Source: Prochlorococcus sp. MIT 0701
Lineage (GTDB): Bacteria; Cyanobacteriota; Cyanobacteriia; PCC-6307; Cyanobiaceae
Length of the DNA: 64,000 nt
NCBI RefSeq assembly: GCF_000760295.1
Contig: NZ_JNBA01000039.1
Span: forward strand, 310,001-374,000
Direction of reading: 5' to 3'
How positions within the stretch are numbered: the first letter of the stretch is position 1; the number at the start of each line of letters is the position of its first letter. Shown here piece by piece: positions 1 through 8,737 of this stretch. Made by a program: the position numbers and the translations under genes. The notes beneath the pieces were generated by a model. That model was not told the DNA's origin and ran no database searches. It saw nothing but the letters and a program-made list of their open reading frames with translations.

Positions 1-484
1 TCAGATCGTTGTCGATCTGCTGGAGACCACTCACCAACAGCCACTGACCAAGTCCCATCGTTGCTTGGGGAATGCTGTCTGGGGAGACGGGGGCTGCATT
101 GAGTCTCACAACTCTGCCCCCGCCACAAAGTGTGGTGATGGCAGCCTGCAATGTGGCCAGATCGGGGTCTTGAAGTAGGCCTGGACAATCGAGGCTCAAC
201 AACTCGTTTGCATTGAAGCGAAGCTGGGCCGGAAGTATCAGCATTACTGGCGCAGGTTGCCAATGCTCCTGAAGTCTTTTGAGTTCCAGTTGCAATGTGC
301 TGAGAGTTTCGAGACTCTCCACCGACAAGATCACTAGGACTGGATGACGGCTCAACTGGTCCGTCCGCAGAATGACATCCAGTTCTGGGTTTGCACTGCT
401 GAGCTGCAACGCTAAGGATTCACCGAGCAGATCGGGAGCCAGCAACAGGATCTGAGTGGATGTGCTGTCCGCCAAATTCACCAC
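1..484 (-). CDS. N-terminal part of a DUF3685 (Ycf55-like) protein, cut by window edge
   Basis: Reading the minus strand gives about 160 open residues running off the window start. It begins near GTG 484 (alternatives GTG 481 and TTG 475; in-frame TGA at 500-502). The translation starts as a receiver-like alpha/beta fold (ILLLAPDLLGESLALQL) and includes LILPAQL and GLGQWLLVSGLQQID, which I recognise from cyanobacterial DUF3685 proteins. No function is established for this family. The C-terminal part lies outside. No clear Shine-Dalgarno decides the start. Confidence 0.55.
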   Translation of the reverse strand, partial: MVNLADSTSTQILLLAPDLLGESLALQLSSANPELDVILRTDQLSRHPVLVILSVESLETLSTLQLELKRLQEHWQPAPVMLILPAQLRFNANELLSLDCPGLLQDPDLATLQAAITTLCGGGRVVRLNAAPVSPDSIPQATMGLGQWLLVSGLQQIDNDL

Positions 485-555
485 GGCACAAGGCTTATGT
501 CATCAAGGTAACGAGCGTTAGGCAAATCCTCCAGTCCGGTGAAATCTTGATGTTT

Positions 556-1023
556 TTAGTCCTGGTTATTACATGCTGGCCGACCGCTGAGTTGAAGGGT
601 GTAGGAGTGAATGCAGTAACCAGTTTTGGCCTCGATTTGATCGAGCAAATCCTCAGGGAGTTCTATATCAAGGTCTGTGATATTGCCGGTCTCTATACAG
701 GTGAGATGGCTATGAGGATCGCTTCGGTAGCTGTATAGGCGACCATTGGCGCGATCGAGACATTCGATCAGTCCTGCTGATTGAAGTGCCTCCAGGTTCT
801 GATAAACGGATGTGTGACCAATAGACCGACCACAGGCGTTGAGCTTTTGAAAGATATCGCGAGCACTGAGATGAGTGGCTTCGCTCCAGAGGAGATCCAG
901 CACCATGCGCCGCTGACGGCTTAGTCGCATCCCGAGACGCCGGCAGCGTTCGAAGGCTCCCTGCACTCCATCTTCATCTCGCCCACCACTTGAGCCGCTG
1001 ATTTTGGGAGCGGTGTGCGTCAC
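556..1023 (-). CDS. Fur-family metalloregulator
   Basis: This 155-residue protein has the Fur layout: an N-terminal winged helix (RLSRQRRMVLDLLW, then HTSVYQNLEALQSAGLIE around residues 70-90) and a C-terminal dimerisation part with DPHSHLTC. Fur-family proteins repress genes when bound to Fe, Zn, Mn or after sensing peroxide. The usual second cysteine after HLxC is replaced (HLTCIET), and no CxxC pairs are present, so the structural zinc site of classical Fur is missing. That fits a divergent cyanobacterial PerR/Fur-like branch; which metal it senses cannot be told. It is an independent gene between the DUF3685 gene and hisA. Confidence 0.9.
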   Translation of the reverse strand: MTHTAPKISGSSGGRDEDGVQGAFERCRRLGMRLSRQRRMVLDLLWSEATHLSARDIFQKLNACGRSIGHTSVYQNLEALQSAGLIECLDRANGRLYSYRSDPHSHLTCIETGNITDLDIELPEDLLDQIEAKTGYCIHSYTLQLSGRPACNNQD

Positions 1024-1085
1024 AACTGAAGTGATAATGAATTCAATTTACGGCTCCAGCAAGGTCAATTCATATTCCAAGGTCC

Positions 1086-1853
1086 TCATGCCATCAGTGA
1101 TTTGCTGCTTGGTGGGTCCTGAAGTCGGCCATCACCAATGGCTCGGGTTGCTTCTTGTAGATCCACCTTGCCGTCGTAGAGAGCTCTTCCCACAATCACC
1201 CCTGTCACTCCATAGGGTTCAAGAGCCAGCAGACTAAGTAGATCGGCCATGCAACCCACGCCTCCGGAGGCGATTACTGGAACGCTGCTGGCGTTTGCCA
1301 TTGCGCGTAGTGAATCTAGGTTCGGCCCTTCAAGGGTTCCATCGGTTGCAATGTCTGTGCTGATGATTGCGGCGATGCCGGCAGCATTGAAATCAGCGGC
1401 TAAGTCTGTTGCATTCACCTCGCTTTGACTAATCCATCCTCGTGTTGCCACCTTGCCGTTTTTGGCATCGATGCCGACGATTATTCGACCGGGATTCCTT
1501 TGGGCCAGCTGTTTCACTAGCTGGGGTTGCTCTATTGCCACGGTGCCAAGGATGACTTTTTCAAGGCCGTAGGCGAGGAGTTCTTCAGCTCGTTCGAGAG
1601 TTCGCACACCACCCCCGAGCTGTACAGGAATATTGAGGGCAGAGGTAATCGCTCGCACACAGGAATCGTTGACCGGCTCACCAGATTTGGCGCCATCGAG
1701 ATCCACCAGGTGTAGACGGGTTGCCCCCTGCTGCTGCCAGCTAAGGGCTTGAGCAACGGGGTCCTCGCTGAAGCGAGTCACCTTCTCGTAGTCCCCCTGG
1801 TGAAGTCGCACGCAAGCGCTGTCCAGTAGGTCGATGGCTGGGATGATCTCCAT
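1086..1853 (-). CDS. hisA: HisA, ProFAR isomerase
   Basis: 1-(5-phosphoribosyl)-5-[(5-phosphoribosylamino)methylideneamino]imidazole-4-carboxamide isomerase, fourth step of histidine biosynthesis, cytosolic TIM barrel. The first strand EIIPAIDLL carries the catalytic Asp; [47 protein letters not shown] and VIASGGVG follow in the family order. About 255 residues, normal for HisA. I chose ATG 1853 (start MEIIPAID), as in homologues; ATG 1862 would add three residues. The 5' end faces the divergent epimerase gene, with about 100 bp between them. hisIE lies elsewhere in the window, so his genes are dispersed. Confidence 0.95.
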   Translation of the reverse strand: MEIIPAIDLLDSACVRLHQGDYEKVTRFSEDPVAQALSWQQQGATRLHLVDLDGAKSGEPVNDSCVRAITSALNIPVQLGGGVRTLERAEELLAYGLEKVILGTVAIEQPQLVKQLAQRNPGRIIVGIDAKNGKVATRGWISQSEVNATDLAADFNAAGIAAIISTDIATDGTLEGPNLDSLRAMANASSVPVIASGGVGCMADLLSLLALEPYGVTGVIVGRALYDGKVDLQEATRAIGDGRLQDPPSSKSLMA

Positions 1854-1956
1854 GATTGGCAAAGAACGTTGCCTTAGGCCTCCATCCTGCAGGGCGAAGG
1901 GCCTTCAGTTGCTGATCGAACGCGCTTCAATATGCGCGTTTGATGATTCAGCTGTT

Positions 1957-2877
1957 TTGAAGATTCTGATCATGGGGGGAACCCGATTTGTCGGCAAGCC
2001 TCTGGTTACTCAACTTCAGGCCCAAGGCCATGCACTCACGTTGTTCACTCGTGGCCGCCATCCTGTGCCAGATGGTGTGGAACATCTCAGTGGTGATCGA
2101 GCCACCACTGAGGGACTGAGTTGTCTTCAAGGCCGAAGCTTCGATGTCATCGTCGACAGCTCAGGGCGCAAGCTTGAGGACAGCCAAAGAGTGGTGGCCT
2201 GTACAGGAGAGCCAAAGCATCGTTTTCTCTATGTCAGTTCCGCTGGCGTCTATGCCGATTCCGAACAGTGGCCACTAAATGAGGAGAGTGCCACCGACCC
2301 GGACAGTCGTCATGCCGGCAAGGCTCAGACTGAATCATGGCTGCTTCAGCAGGGAATTCCATTTACCAGTTTCCGACCTACATATATCTATGGTCCCGGT
2401 AATTACAACCCAATTGAACGTTGGTTTTTCGATCGTATTGTTCATAATCGACCGATTCCGTTGCCACGAGATGGCACCACCATCACCCAATTGGGTCATG
2501 TTGTTGATCTGGCTGATGCCATGGTTCGTTCCCTTGAGGTGGAGACAGCAACGAATCGCGTTTACAACTGTTCCAGCAAGCGTGGTATCACCTTCAGGGG
2601 CTTGATTGCAGCGGCAGCAAGGGCTTGTGGCAAAGATCCAAATGCAGTTGAGCTTCGTTCTTTTGATCCCTCAGGCCTGAATCCCAAAGCTCGTAAGGCA
2701 TTCCCGCTGCGGCTGAGTCATTTCCTTACCGATATCACCAGGGTGGAGCGGGAATTGGCCTGGCAGCCACGCTTTGACCTTGAGACTGGCCTCGAAGATA
2801 GCTACTGCAACGACTACTCCTTGAACCCAACGGCTGAACCAGATTTCAGTGCCGATCAATCCTTGATCGGGGTTTGA
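1957..2877 (+). CDS. NAD(P)-dependent epimerase, CSP41-like extended SDR
   Basis: Extended short-chain dehydrogenase with an N-terminal Rossmann motif MGGTRFVGKPLV, VSSAGVYAD in the catalytic-Ser region and FRPTYIYGPGNY in the substrate-binding part. It resembles the cyanobacterial/chloroplast CSP41 (stem-loop binding protein) epimerase-like family, whose members lack a clear canonical YxxxK active site. The TTG at 1957 gives a start KILIMGGTRFVG that matches the family; a longer reading from 1834 would add an unlikely 41 residues overlapping hisA. The last 32 bases overlap tail-to-tail with pgsA. The substrate is unknown. Confidence 0.85.
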   Translation: MKILIMGGTRFVGKPLVTQLQAQGHALTLFTRGRHPVPDGVEHLSGDRATTEGLSCLQGRSFDVIVDSSGRKLEDSQRVVACTGEPKHRFLYVSSAGVYADSEQWPLNEESATDPDSRHAGKAQTESWLLQQGIPFTSFRPTYIYGPGNYNPIERWFFDRIVHNRPIPLPRDGTTITQLGHVVDLADAMVRSLEVETATNRVYNCSSKRGITFRGLIAAAARACGKDPNAVELRSFDPSGLNPKARKAFPLRLSHFLTDITRVERELAWQPRFDLETGLEDSYCNDYSLNPTAEPDFSADQSLIGV

Positions 2878-3415
2878 TGTATGCCACCGCAGAGCTAAGG
2901 GCCAGGATCAGAGATGGCCAGAACAACCACCAACCCAGTTGCTGCACATTTAGGCAAAAGTTGTGGCTTCCCCAACTAGGCGGCCACAACAACAGCAGCA
3001 TGCTTAGGAACTGAAGGATTGTCTTTGCTTTACCTCCCCAAGAAGCAGGAGCACCAGATGAGGATTGAGCACGCCAACCGGAAATCAGTAGTTCCCTGGC
3101 CAGCAGTAGCCAGATCGACCAAACAGGCAAGACCTCGTTGCTGGCCAGCCAGATCATCGGTGCTGCAAGAAGGAGCTTGTCAGCAAGCGGGTCCAGACGG
3201 GCACCCCAACTACTACCACCACCCGCTCTGCGGGCCAGCCAGCCATCGGCGGCGTCGCTAAGCCCTGCTAGCAGCAACAACATCCATGCCAGAGCAGGCT
3301 GTCCAAATTGAAGGAACAACACCAGGGGGAGGCCTGCGGCGGAACGCCCCACGGTTAGAGCATTTGCCGATCTTCTCAGTGTTGATGGTGAACCGAGGCG
3401 GGATGGTGCACTCAC
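2846..3415 (-). CDS. pgsA: CDP-diacylglycerol-glycerol-3-phosphate 3-phosphatidyltransferase
   Basis: Membrane enzyme of phosphatidylglycerol synthesis. The CDP-alcohol phosphotransferase signature D-x2-DG-x2-AR-x8-G-x3-D-x3-D is intact at about residues 54-79 (DAADGWLARR, then GARLDPLADK). Hydrophobic segments before and after it give a multi-span membrane protein of 189 residues, normal for PgsA. Phosphatidylglycerol is essential for photosystem function in cyanobacteria. The family assignment is firm; the exact substrate is inferred from length and motif. The 3' end overlaps the convergent epimerase gene by 32 bases. Confidence 0.9.
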   Translation of the reverse strand: MSAPSRLGSPSTLRRSANALTVGRSAAGLPLVLFLQFGQPALAWMLLLLAGLSDAADGWLARRAGGGSSWGARLDPLADKLLLAAPMIWLASNEVLPVWSIWLLLARELLISGWRAQSSSGAPASWGGKAKTILQFLSMLLLLWPPSWGSHNFCLNVQQLGWWLFWPSLILALSSAVAYIKPRSRIDRH

Positions 3416-3447
3416 AGGCTCAGAATGAATGAACTTGCATGTGATTC

Positions 3448-3918
3448 ATGGTGCTCCAGCAGACGGTGAAGGATGTCATGTCAACGCCTGTGCTCAGTGT
3501 CGTGCCAGCCACATCTCTGCAGGAGGCTGTACAACTGCTAACTGATCACCACATCAGTGGCCTGCCAGTCATCAACGACGATGGCACGCTTGTGGGGGAA
3601 CTCACTGAGCAAGATCTAATGGTGCGCGAGAGCGGCGTTGATGCTGGTCCCTATGTGTTGCTGCTCGACAGTGTTATCTACTTGCGGAACCCCCTTAACT
3701 GGGACAAGCAAGTTCACCAGGTGCTTGGTACCAGCGTCAACGACTTGATGCGCAGCGACACCCATACCTGCAATGAAACACTGCCATTACCAAGGGCCGC
3801 CGCCATGCTTCATGACCGCAGTACCCAGCGCTTATTTGTGATCAACGATCAGCGCAAACTTGTTGGGGTGATTACTCGGGGTGATGTTGTTCGGGCTTTA
3901 TCGATGCAGGGTGAATAG
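3448..3918 (+). CDS. CBS-domain pair protein
   Basis: 156 residues made of two CBS domains: VKDVMSTPVLSVVPATS to LVGELTEQDLM (about residues 8-55) and VNDLMRSDTHTCNETLP to LVGVITRGDVVRAL (about 97-152). Such pairs bind adenosine nucleotides and act as energy or redox sensors; in chloroplasts and cyanobacteria some bind thioredoxin. No catalytic domain is attached. It starts 32 bases from the divergent pgsA start, so the two promoters must lie close together or inside the genes. The ligand is unknown. Confidence 0.9.
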   Translation: MVLQQTVKDVMSTPVLSVVPATSLQEAVQLLTDHHISGLPVINDDGTLVGELTEQDLMVRESGVDAGPYVLLLDSVIYLRNPLNWDKQVHQVLGTSVNDLMRSDTHTCNETLPLPRAAAMLHDRSTQRLFVINDQRKLVGVITRGDVVRALSMQGE

Positions 3919-4036
3919 TGCCTAGCAAAGCTCTCAAATATGCAATATCCAATCTTGAGGCATCGTGAATTGAACACGATCCAAATTGGTAACGCCTTAT
4001 GGCTAAGGCCTGCTATGAAAACGATTTATTTGACTG

Positions 4037-5596
4037 TTAGTTGATCAGTCCTACCTCTGATGTGGACAGCGGTGGTGGAGGTAATAGCGGTAGTGGTGGA
4101 GCTCCAATAAGTGGGGGAGGTTCGATTTCGGCCGGATTTTCATGGATCGGGCCTTTTCGTTGATTGGTCTGTTGGGCTGTAGGCAGGGCCTCGCCTTCCC
4201 GAAGCAACAAAGGTGGTGGCAGATCCGGTGGAAGCAGGGTGTTGCCCCATTCCAGATCCGTTCTCAAGGGACTCTTATCTTTGCGATTCAAGGGTGAATC
4301 CAACTTTTCGTGCGTTTCGAGCAATACAAGTGGATCTGCCGTAATCGGCGGTTCCCGTAGAGGGGCTCGATCACTATTACGAGCCACAAAAGTACGTTGG
4401 CTATCGCTGGGAATGGTAGGGCCGGGCTTTGGCGCCCAGATCATCCTGGCGATGGGCTCCACACCTTGCTCTATCAATCGATTAAGTCCAGCTAGGGCTC
4501 GGTCGAATAGTTTTCCGCCCGGCCATTGTTGGCAATTAACTCCATTGCAGTCTTGGGCCCCATCAATCCTGGGGCTGAGAGAAGCTGCCAAGGTTCCCTG
4601 AAGTTGGAAGCGCCGTTCACTGAGCCTCAGGAGATAGGGAACATGCACAAAGCTTGTGACACCACCGCTAATCCAATTGGCGTCATCCTCCGTGAATCCC
4701 TTGACGCCTGGAATGATCAAACGACTCTTGGAGGCATGGTCTGGCATGTAAGCCGCCACAAGGCCACGGCTGCGGGCTAAATCCTTGCTCTGTTCAAGGG
4801 TTAACCCATCTCTGCTCATTAATACCTCCATACGCCCGTCTTGTCGCAGGCCCATGATCATCCTGATGCGAGGAAGGTAGTAGCGGATCCGCTGGCCCAT
4901 GCTGATGCTGTATGCGCCCTTGTAACGAGGAGGAGGCGCTTCCAGATCGTTGTAAATGCTGTGTAGGCCTCCGATAAAGGTGTCGTAGTTGGAGGCACGA
5001 TTGGGTGTTAGTTCTCCGTAACCGAAGTCCACTCTGCCGTTGTAGCGAATGCCTATGTAGGCGCGTTGGACGGAGGCAGCGCGATTACGACTACTCCAGA
5101 CGCGTTGACCCAGCTTGAGATCTCCAAGGGGAACTGTGATCTCTTGGCCGCCAATGTCAACATGCCGCTCGTACATCGGACCAGAGACAAATGCCAGTGA
5201 AGAAGAGTCCTGGAAAGCGTCCTGTTCTCTATCCCAGCCTTCAAGAAGGCCGAACTTCACTTTACGTGGATCAAAATCGAGTGCGTAGACCTCATCGTTT
5301 GGTCGATAGCGAAAGGGAGCATGTACTTGTCTGTTAATGCTCTCTTGGGCGACTTGACTTGGGTTGAAGCGTTCAGGTGCTTTCGGAGCCAGAGCCACAA
5401 GACCAGCAAAAACTGTGAGCGGTACCCCGATCACAAGTAAGCGTTTGGATAGCTGAGAGCGCCTGCGCTGAGGCCGTCGCCGCCGCCTTGGCGGGGAGGC
5501 TGTGCGGCCAGCACGTCTAAGTGGAGCTGCCTTTGCTTTGGTTGTAGCTGTTTTCGTTCGGGGCAAGTAAGAAATGGCTACCTTCACCATCAGCAA
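4037..5596 (-). CDS. Secreted or anchored protein with phosphodiester-glycosidase-like core and proline-rich tail
   Basis: 519 residues. The N-terminus is very basic (an Arg-rich run near residues 30-50), followed by one hydrophobic segment (LLVIGVPLTVFAGLVALAP), so the protein is probably anchored with the rest outside the cytoplasm. The middle (GLRQDGRMEVLMSRDGLTLE, then AYMPDHASKSRLIIPG) faintly resembles the NAGPA/DUF2233 phosphodiester glycosidase fold, but the usual NLDGGGS motif is not there. The last 100 residues are rich in Pro and Leu. An alternative start is Met 3. I recognise it only as a picocyanobacterial hypothetical. It is downstream-facing toward the CBS gene and stands alone. 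Confidence 0.75.
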   Translation of the reverse strand: MLMVKVAISYLPRTKTATTKAKAAPLRRAGRTASPPRRRRRPQRRRSQLSKRLLVIGVPLTVFAGLVALAPKAPERFNPSQVAQESINRQVHAPFRYRPNDEVYALDFDPRKVKFGLLEGWDREQDAFQDSSSLAFVSGPMYERHVDIGGQEITVPLGDLKLGQRVWSSRNRAASVQRAYIGIRYNGRVDFGYGELTPNRASNYDTFIGGLHSIYNDLEAPPPRYKGAYSISMGQRIRYYLPRIRMIMGLRQDGRMEVLMSRDGLTLEQSKDLARSRGLVAAYMPDHASKSRLIIPGVKGFTEDDANWISGGVTSFVHVPYLLRLSERRFQLQGTLAASLSPRIDGAQDCNGVNCQQWPGGKLFDRALAGLNRLIEQGVEPIARMIWAPKPGPTIPSDSQRTFVARNSDRAPLREPPITADPLVLLETHEKLDSPLNRKDKSPLRTDLEWGNTLLPPDLPPPLLLREGEALPTAQQTNQRKGPIHENPAEIEPPPLIGAPPLPLLPPPPLSTSEVGLIN

Positions 5597-6083
5597 ATTC
5601 AGCTAAAGCTCACTGCATCAATGGCTTCCCGTCAACTCCCTAGAGGAAGGAAATCGTTAGTGAATGGCTTCTTGCTGAAAATGAAGCAGGTAAAGATGAT
5701 ATAAATTCGAACCTTTCGCAGAAAAATTATCACCTCCTCTTCGGTCCAAAAGGGCTTCGAGGCGGGATTTTGATCAATTTCAAATCTTTTCATAGTCAAT
5801 GATTGTTAGCCGTATTTTCGCTGCGTCCGTTACGTATTCCTAGCTACATCAATATTGCTTAAGGAAGAATTTTGCTTGGTTTGGTTTGTTATGTGATCGT
5901 GACGCGGTCAATGTGTTTGATCTAGTTGTCCCGTCAGATGCTGTCTTATTCAAAGGTTATGGTTATATTCGAAAAACGACGCAACTCTTGCAAGCACTTA
6001 AGCCATTACAGATGGAAACAGAAAAACGCTCTTAAGGGCTGTTGATCGCAATCTAAGATGGACTTTTCAGTTGTAGCCTCTAG
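5597..6083. other. Intergenic region, 487 bp
   Basis: I see no convincing gene here. It holds the 5' side of the 519-residue protein gene and, at 6054-6072, the first copy of a 19-base near-repeat (TAAGATGGACTTTTCAGTT) whose second copy lies just before the channel gene. The A/T-rich TAAGAT inside it could be a -10 element. Confidence 0.5.
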
Positions 6084-6289
6084 ATGACTCTTTTTCTTGT
6101 TAGTGCCTTGGTTGGATCCGTTCTGGCAATGATTTTGATCGTTCGTCGCCTAGAACAGAAATAAGCTTTTGCTTGTCTCTCCTCTGAAGTTCTTGCTCAG
6201 ACTGGTCTTTCAACCTTTCTTGTCGTGGTGGTGTGGAGAAAATCGTCCGCAGCCCTATGACAGCCTTAGGTTAGATGGGCTTTTCAGTT
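6054..6289 (+). repeat. Pair of 19-base direct repeats ahead of two gene starts
   Basis: TAAGATGGACTTTTCAGTT (6054-6072) and TTAGATGGGCTTTTCAGTT (6271-6289) match at 17 of 19 positions, 217 bases apart. Each ends a short distance before an ATG (6084 and 6315). TAAGAT/TTAGAT looks like a -10 hexamer, so each copy may be a promoter plus leader. This is inference from spacing only. Confidence 0.45.
6084..6164 (+). CDS. Possible 26-residue single-span membrane peptide
   Basis: An ATG at 6084 opens 26 codons ending in TAA: a hydrophobic stretch FLVSALVGSVLAMILIV followed by the basic tail RRLEQK. This is the shape of small cyanobacterial membrane subunits of photosystems, cytochrome b6f or NDH-1, but I cannot match it to a named one. 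There is no good Shine-Dalgarno. The repeat at 6054-6072 supplies a plausible promoter. It could also be chance. Confidence 0.35.
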   Translation: MTLFLVSALVGSVLAMILIVRRLEQK

Positions 6290-6314
6290 CGTGTGTTGGC
6301 GATTGATGGGCGGC

Positions 6315-7385
6315 ATGAATCTAAAGAGAAGGCTCTCCGTTGTTGCCTTGATCGTCATGGCGACTCCGTCTCCCCTTCAGGCAATGGCTTTGAGGGTTGG
6401 AGTGAGTGGTTCGCCACCATTTGTTGACAAGAGGGCTGGTGTATATGAGGGCATTAGTGTTGAAGTTTGGCGTCAGATTGCTAATGCAAAAGAACTTGAG
6501 TACATTCTCATTCAATACCCCAACGTAGATTCGAATATCAAGGCGGTAGCTGATGGAAAGATTGACCTAGCTATCGGACCGATCAGCATTACGCCAGATC
6601 GGGTGGCAAATAATCGGATTGAATTCACCCAACCTTATTTCTATGCAGAGGAGGGTGTTTTAGTACCCTCACAACCACCCGGATTGTGGAAGAGGATTAA
6701 ACCTCTCTTTGGTGTCGCTGCTTTATCTTCTATCACTTTTTTGTTGTTTACACTTTTCTGTGTAGGCAATTTGATTTGGCTTGCAGAACGCAAACGCAAC
6801 CCTGAACATTTTCCTCCTCAATACATACAAGGTGTAGGGAATGGGATTTGGTTTGCGTTGGTTACACTCACAACCGTAGGCTACGGAGACCGTGCACCTT
6901 TAACTAAAGCTGGACGCAGCATAGCAGGGGTCTGGATGGTAATTTCACTAGTATCAGTGTCGACAATTACTGCAGGATTGGCTTCAGCATTTACCGTCTC
7001 TCTATCTCAGACGCGATTGTCTGGCGTCATGAAACCATCGGATTTGGATGGTGAATTAATTGGTGTAGTTGCTGGCACCACAGGTGCATCTTTAGCCAGA
7101 TCATATGGTGCACGGCCATTTCCAGTACCAACCCTTAAGGATGCTATTAATCTAATCAAGAAAAACAATGTCTCAGGAGTGATCTCCGACAAACCTATCT
7201 TGAGTTATTACATGAAAAATAATCCAGATAAATCTCTGAAATTAGCACCTTTTAGGCTTTCCCTTCAGACCTATGGATTTGTCTTACCTAGTGATAGTCC
7301 ATTTGAACGTTTAATTAATATTGAACTCCTTCGTCTTGAACGCAGTCGTCAGGTTAGAGCGATAACCGACAGGCTTTTGAAATAA
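6315..7385 (+). CDS. GluR0-like ligand-gated potassium channel
   Basis: The protein has the architecture of prokaryotic ionotropic glutamate receptors: a signal peptide, the first half of a periplasmic solute-binding domain (ALRVGVSGSPPFVDK to FTQPYFYAEEGVLVPS), a transmembrane helix (FLLFTLFCVGNLIWL), a pore loop with the K+ selectivity filter TLTTVGYGD, a second helix (IAGVWMVISLVSVSTITAGL), and the second half of the binding domain. Met 6315 starts NLKRRLSVVALIVMA, a normal signal peptide; ATG 6291 and 6306 are upstream alternatives. It probably sits in the plasma membrane and opens a K+ pore on binding an amino acid or similar ligand. The family prototype is Synechocystis GluR0. The ligand here is unknown. 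It stands alone. Confidence 0.9.
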   Translation: MNLKRRLSVVALIVMATPSPLQAMALRVGVSGSPPFVDKRAGVYEGISVEVWRQIANAKELEYILIQYPNVDSNIKAVADGKIDLAIGPISITPDRVANNRIEFTQPYFYAEEGVLVPSQPPGLWKRIKPLFGVAALSSITFLLFTLFCVGNLIWLAERKRNPEHFPPQYIQGVGNGIWFALVTLTTVGYGDRAPLTKAGRSIAGVWMVISLVSVSTITAGLASAFTVSLSQTRLSGVMKPSDLDGELIGVVAGTTGASLARSYGARPFPVPTLKDAINLIKKNNVSGVISDKPILSYYMKNNPDKSLKLAPFRLSLQTYGFVLPSDSPFERLINIELLRLERSRQVRAITDRLLK

Positions 7386-7412
7386 TCCCTCTGATCTAAT
7401 GCTCACAAACAT

Positions 7413-7982
7413 TTAGTTTTGCAGCTGACACTTCAACACTGCTAGCGCTTCATCGGGTAGTCCCAAAAATTGATCCAGCCATGCGGCTCCACTGAGTGGC
7501 ACGGTCGCGACTCCCACAAGTACGGCATTGCCATCCGCATCAAGTGCCTGTCCTTTTACATGATGGCGCTGACTCTCAACCTTTCCACTGCTGAGGCATG
7601 TGTTCACAGTCAGGTCAGGAGCAGTGAGCCAACTGCCAACTGTGAAACAGAATTGCGCTTCAAACTGAAGTGATAGTTCACCACTATCGGGCGCGAAAGA
7701 CCCTTCAAGCTTTTGGGTTGCAATGCTGATGTTCAAACCTGGAGGCATTGGCAAGCCAAGTATCTGTGTTGTGCGCCAGCTGAGAGCAGGAATGATCAGG
7801 GTTTTTGGATCAAAGCGAAGACTTCTCAGACCATCTTGACTTAAAGGCCCTAGAAGGCCGTCTCCACCCCCACCTCTAGCGTCATAACTAAAGGCTGGAT
7901 AAGCACCGATAGCTAGACGACATCCTTTCTGACTGGTCAGATGCATTACGGACGACAACATAACAACTTGGCCGATACCCAC
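7413..7982 (-). CDS. Conserved picocyanobacterial hypothetical protein
   Basis: 189 codons if read from 7982; likely true starts are Met 8 or Met 12 (MLSSVMHLTSQKG). The translation contains SYDARGGGGDGLLG, LPMPPGLNISI and DADGNAVLVGVATVPLSG. The balance of beta-type hydrophobic residues suggests a soluble protein. I have seen this type only as a cyanobacterial hypothetical and cannot assign a function. It is convergent with the channel gene, 28 bases apart, with no obvious terminator between them. Confidence 0.75.
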   Translation of the reverse strand: MGIGQVVMLSSVMHLTSQKGCRLAIGAYPAFSYDARGGGGDGLLGPLSQDGLRSLRFDPKTLIIPALSWRTTQILGLPMPPGLNISIATQKLEGSFAPDSGELSLQFEAQFCFTVGSWLTAPDLTVNTCLSSGKVESQRHHVKGQALDADGNAVLVGVATVPLSGAAWLDQFLGLPDEALAVLKCQLQN

Positions 7983-8342
7983 GTTGACAGAGGCTAAGCG
8001 CAGGTGTATTCAGATCAACTTATAAAACCAAATAAGCTTTGCCTAAACAGACTCTCTATAGATGCAGTATTTAATTAGAATTATTTGACACTAGATGTCT
8101 AGGATAATCAACGATCGACTGGAAAGATTCGAAACAAATCCTTGCCGCAGACGACATAAAGATACTTTTATCTAGATAATGTTTTGACAGAGGTTGAGAC
8201 TGTAAATATCGAGTGAATCGCCCCTCCAGCTCATCAATGCAGCAAAGATGAACCATTAACACTATTTAGTCAACCTTCTAATACTGCGCCAACATCAGCA
8301 TCTAAATAGTCAAGACACTTACCATTCAGCAGGACTGGCCTG
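7983..8342. other. Intergenic region, 360 bp
   Basis: A 63-codon minus-strand open frame (8071-8262) is the only candidate; its translation (ELEGRFTRYLQSQPLSKHYL) is not clearly a protein, and it has no good ribosome-binding site. I see no RNA gene or terminator. Confidence 0.4.
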
Positions 8343-8582
8343 CTACCCGTCCAACTGACAATGACGACGCAATCCATCTTCAATCAAGAATGACGCAAGG
8401 CTGCTACAGCTACGCCTTTCTGCAAGGGCATGCTGCTTGAGCCGATTCATCAAACCCGCAGGCAGGGTCACATTTAGGCGTTCCGATTCAGCAGAATCGG
8501 CCACCATTGCTGCACTTGGAGCCTCTTGAGGCAATCGTTGGCGCTCTTGCAGCTCGTCCATTAGGTTCTGCAGTGACGACAC
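8343..8582 (-). CDS. Ribbon-helix-helix (CopG/MetJ-type) small protein
   Basis: 79 residues. The C-terminal half carries a ribbon-helix-helix pattern: ERLNVTLPAGLMNRLKQHAL, then CSSLASFLIEDGLRRH, i.e. a beta strand followed by two helices as in CopG/Arc-type DNA-binding dimers. The N-terminal 35 residues are polar and may be disordered. Such proteins are usually repressors or antitoxins; no toxin partner is adjacent. It is divergent from the PCC-glutaredoxin gene with about 155 bp between, so it might act on that promoter. That link is inference. Confidence 0.75.
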   Translation of the reverse strand: MSSLQNLMDELQERQRLPQEAPSAAMVADSAESERLNVTLPAGLMNRLKQHALAERRSCSSLASFLIEDGLRRHCQLDG

Positions 8583-8737
8583 TTTGACGTCTTAGCTTGG
8601 CAGAAATATTTCAGCAATAAATTGCCATTCGTGCTCAAAAGCTCTCTATGGCAATCTTCGAGTCGTCTATCGATCAGGTCTGAGGATCAGCATTTATTAT
8701 TGACTACTTAATCTCTGTTTTCACTGAGGAGAACTCC

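Noticed and set aside
8071-8262. 63-codon minus-strand frame
   Set aside because: No ribosome-binding site and no protein-like pattern strong enough; kept only in the note on the gap.
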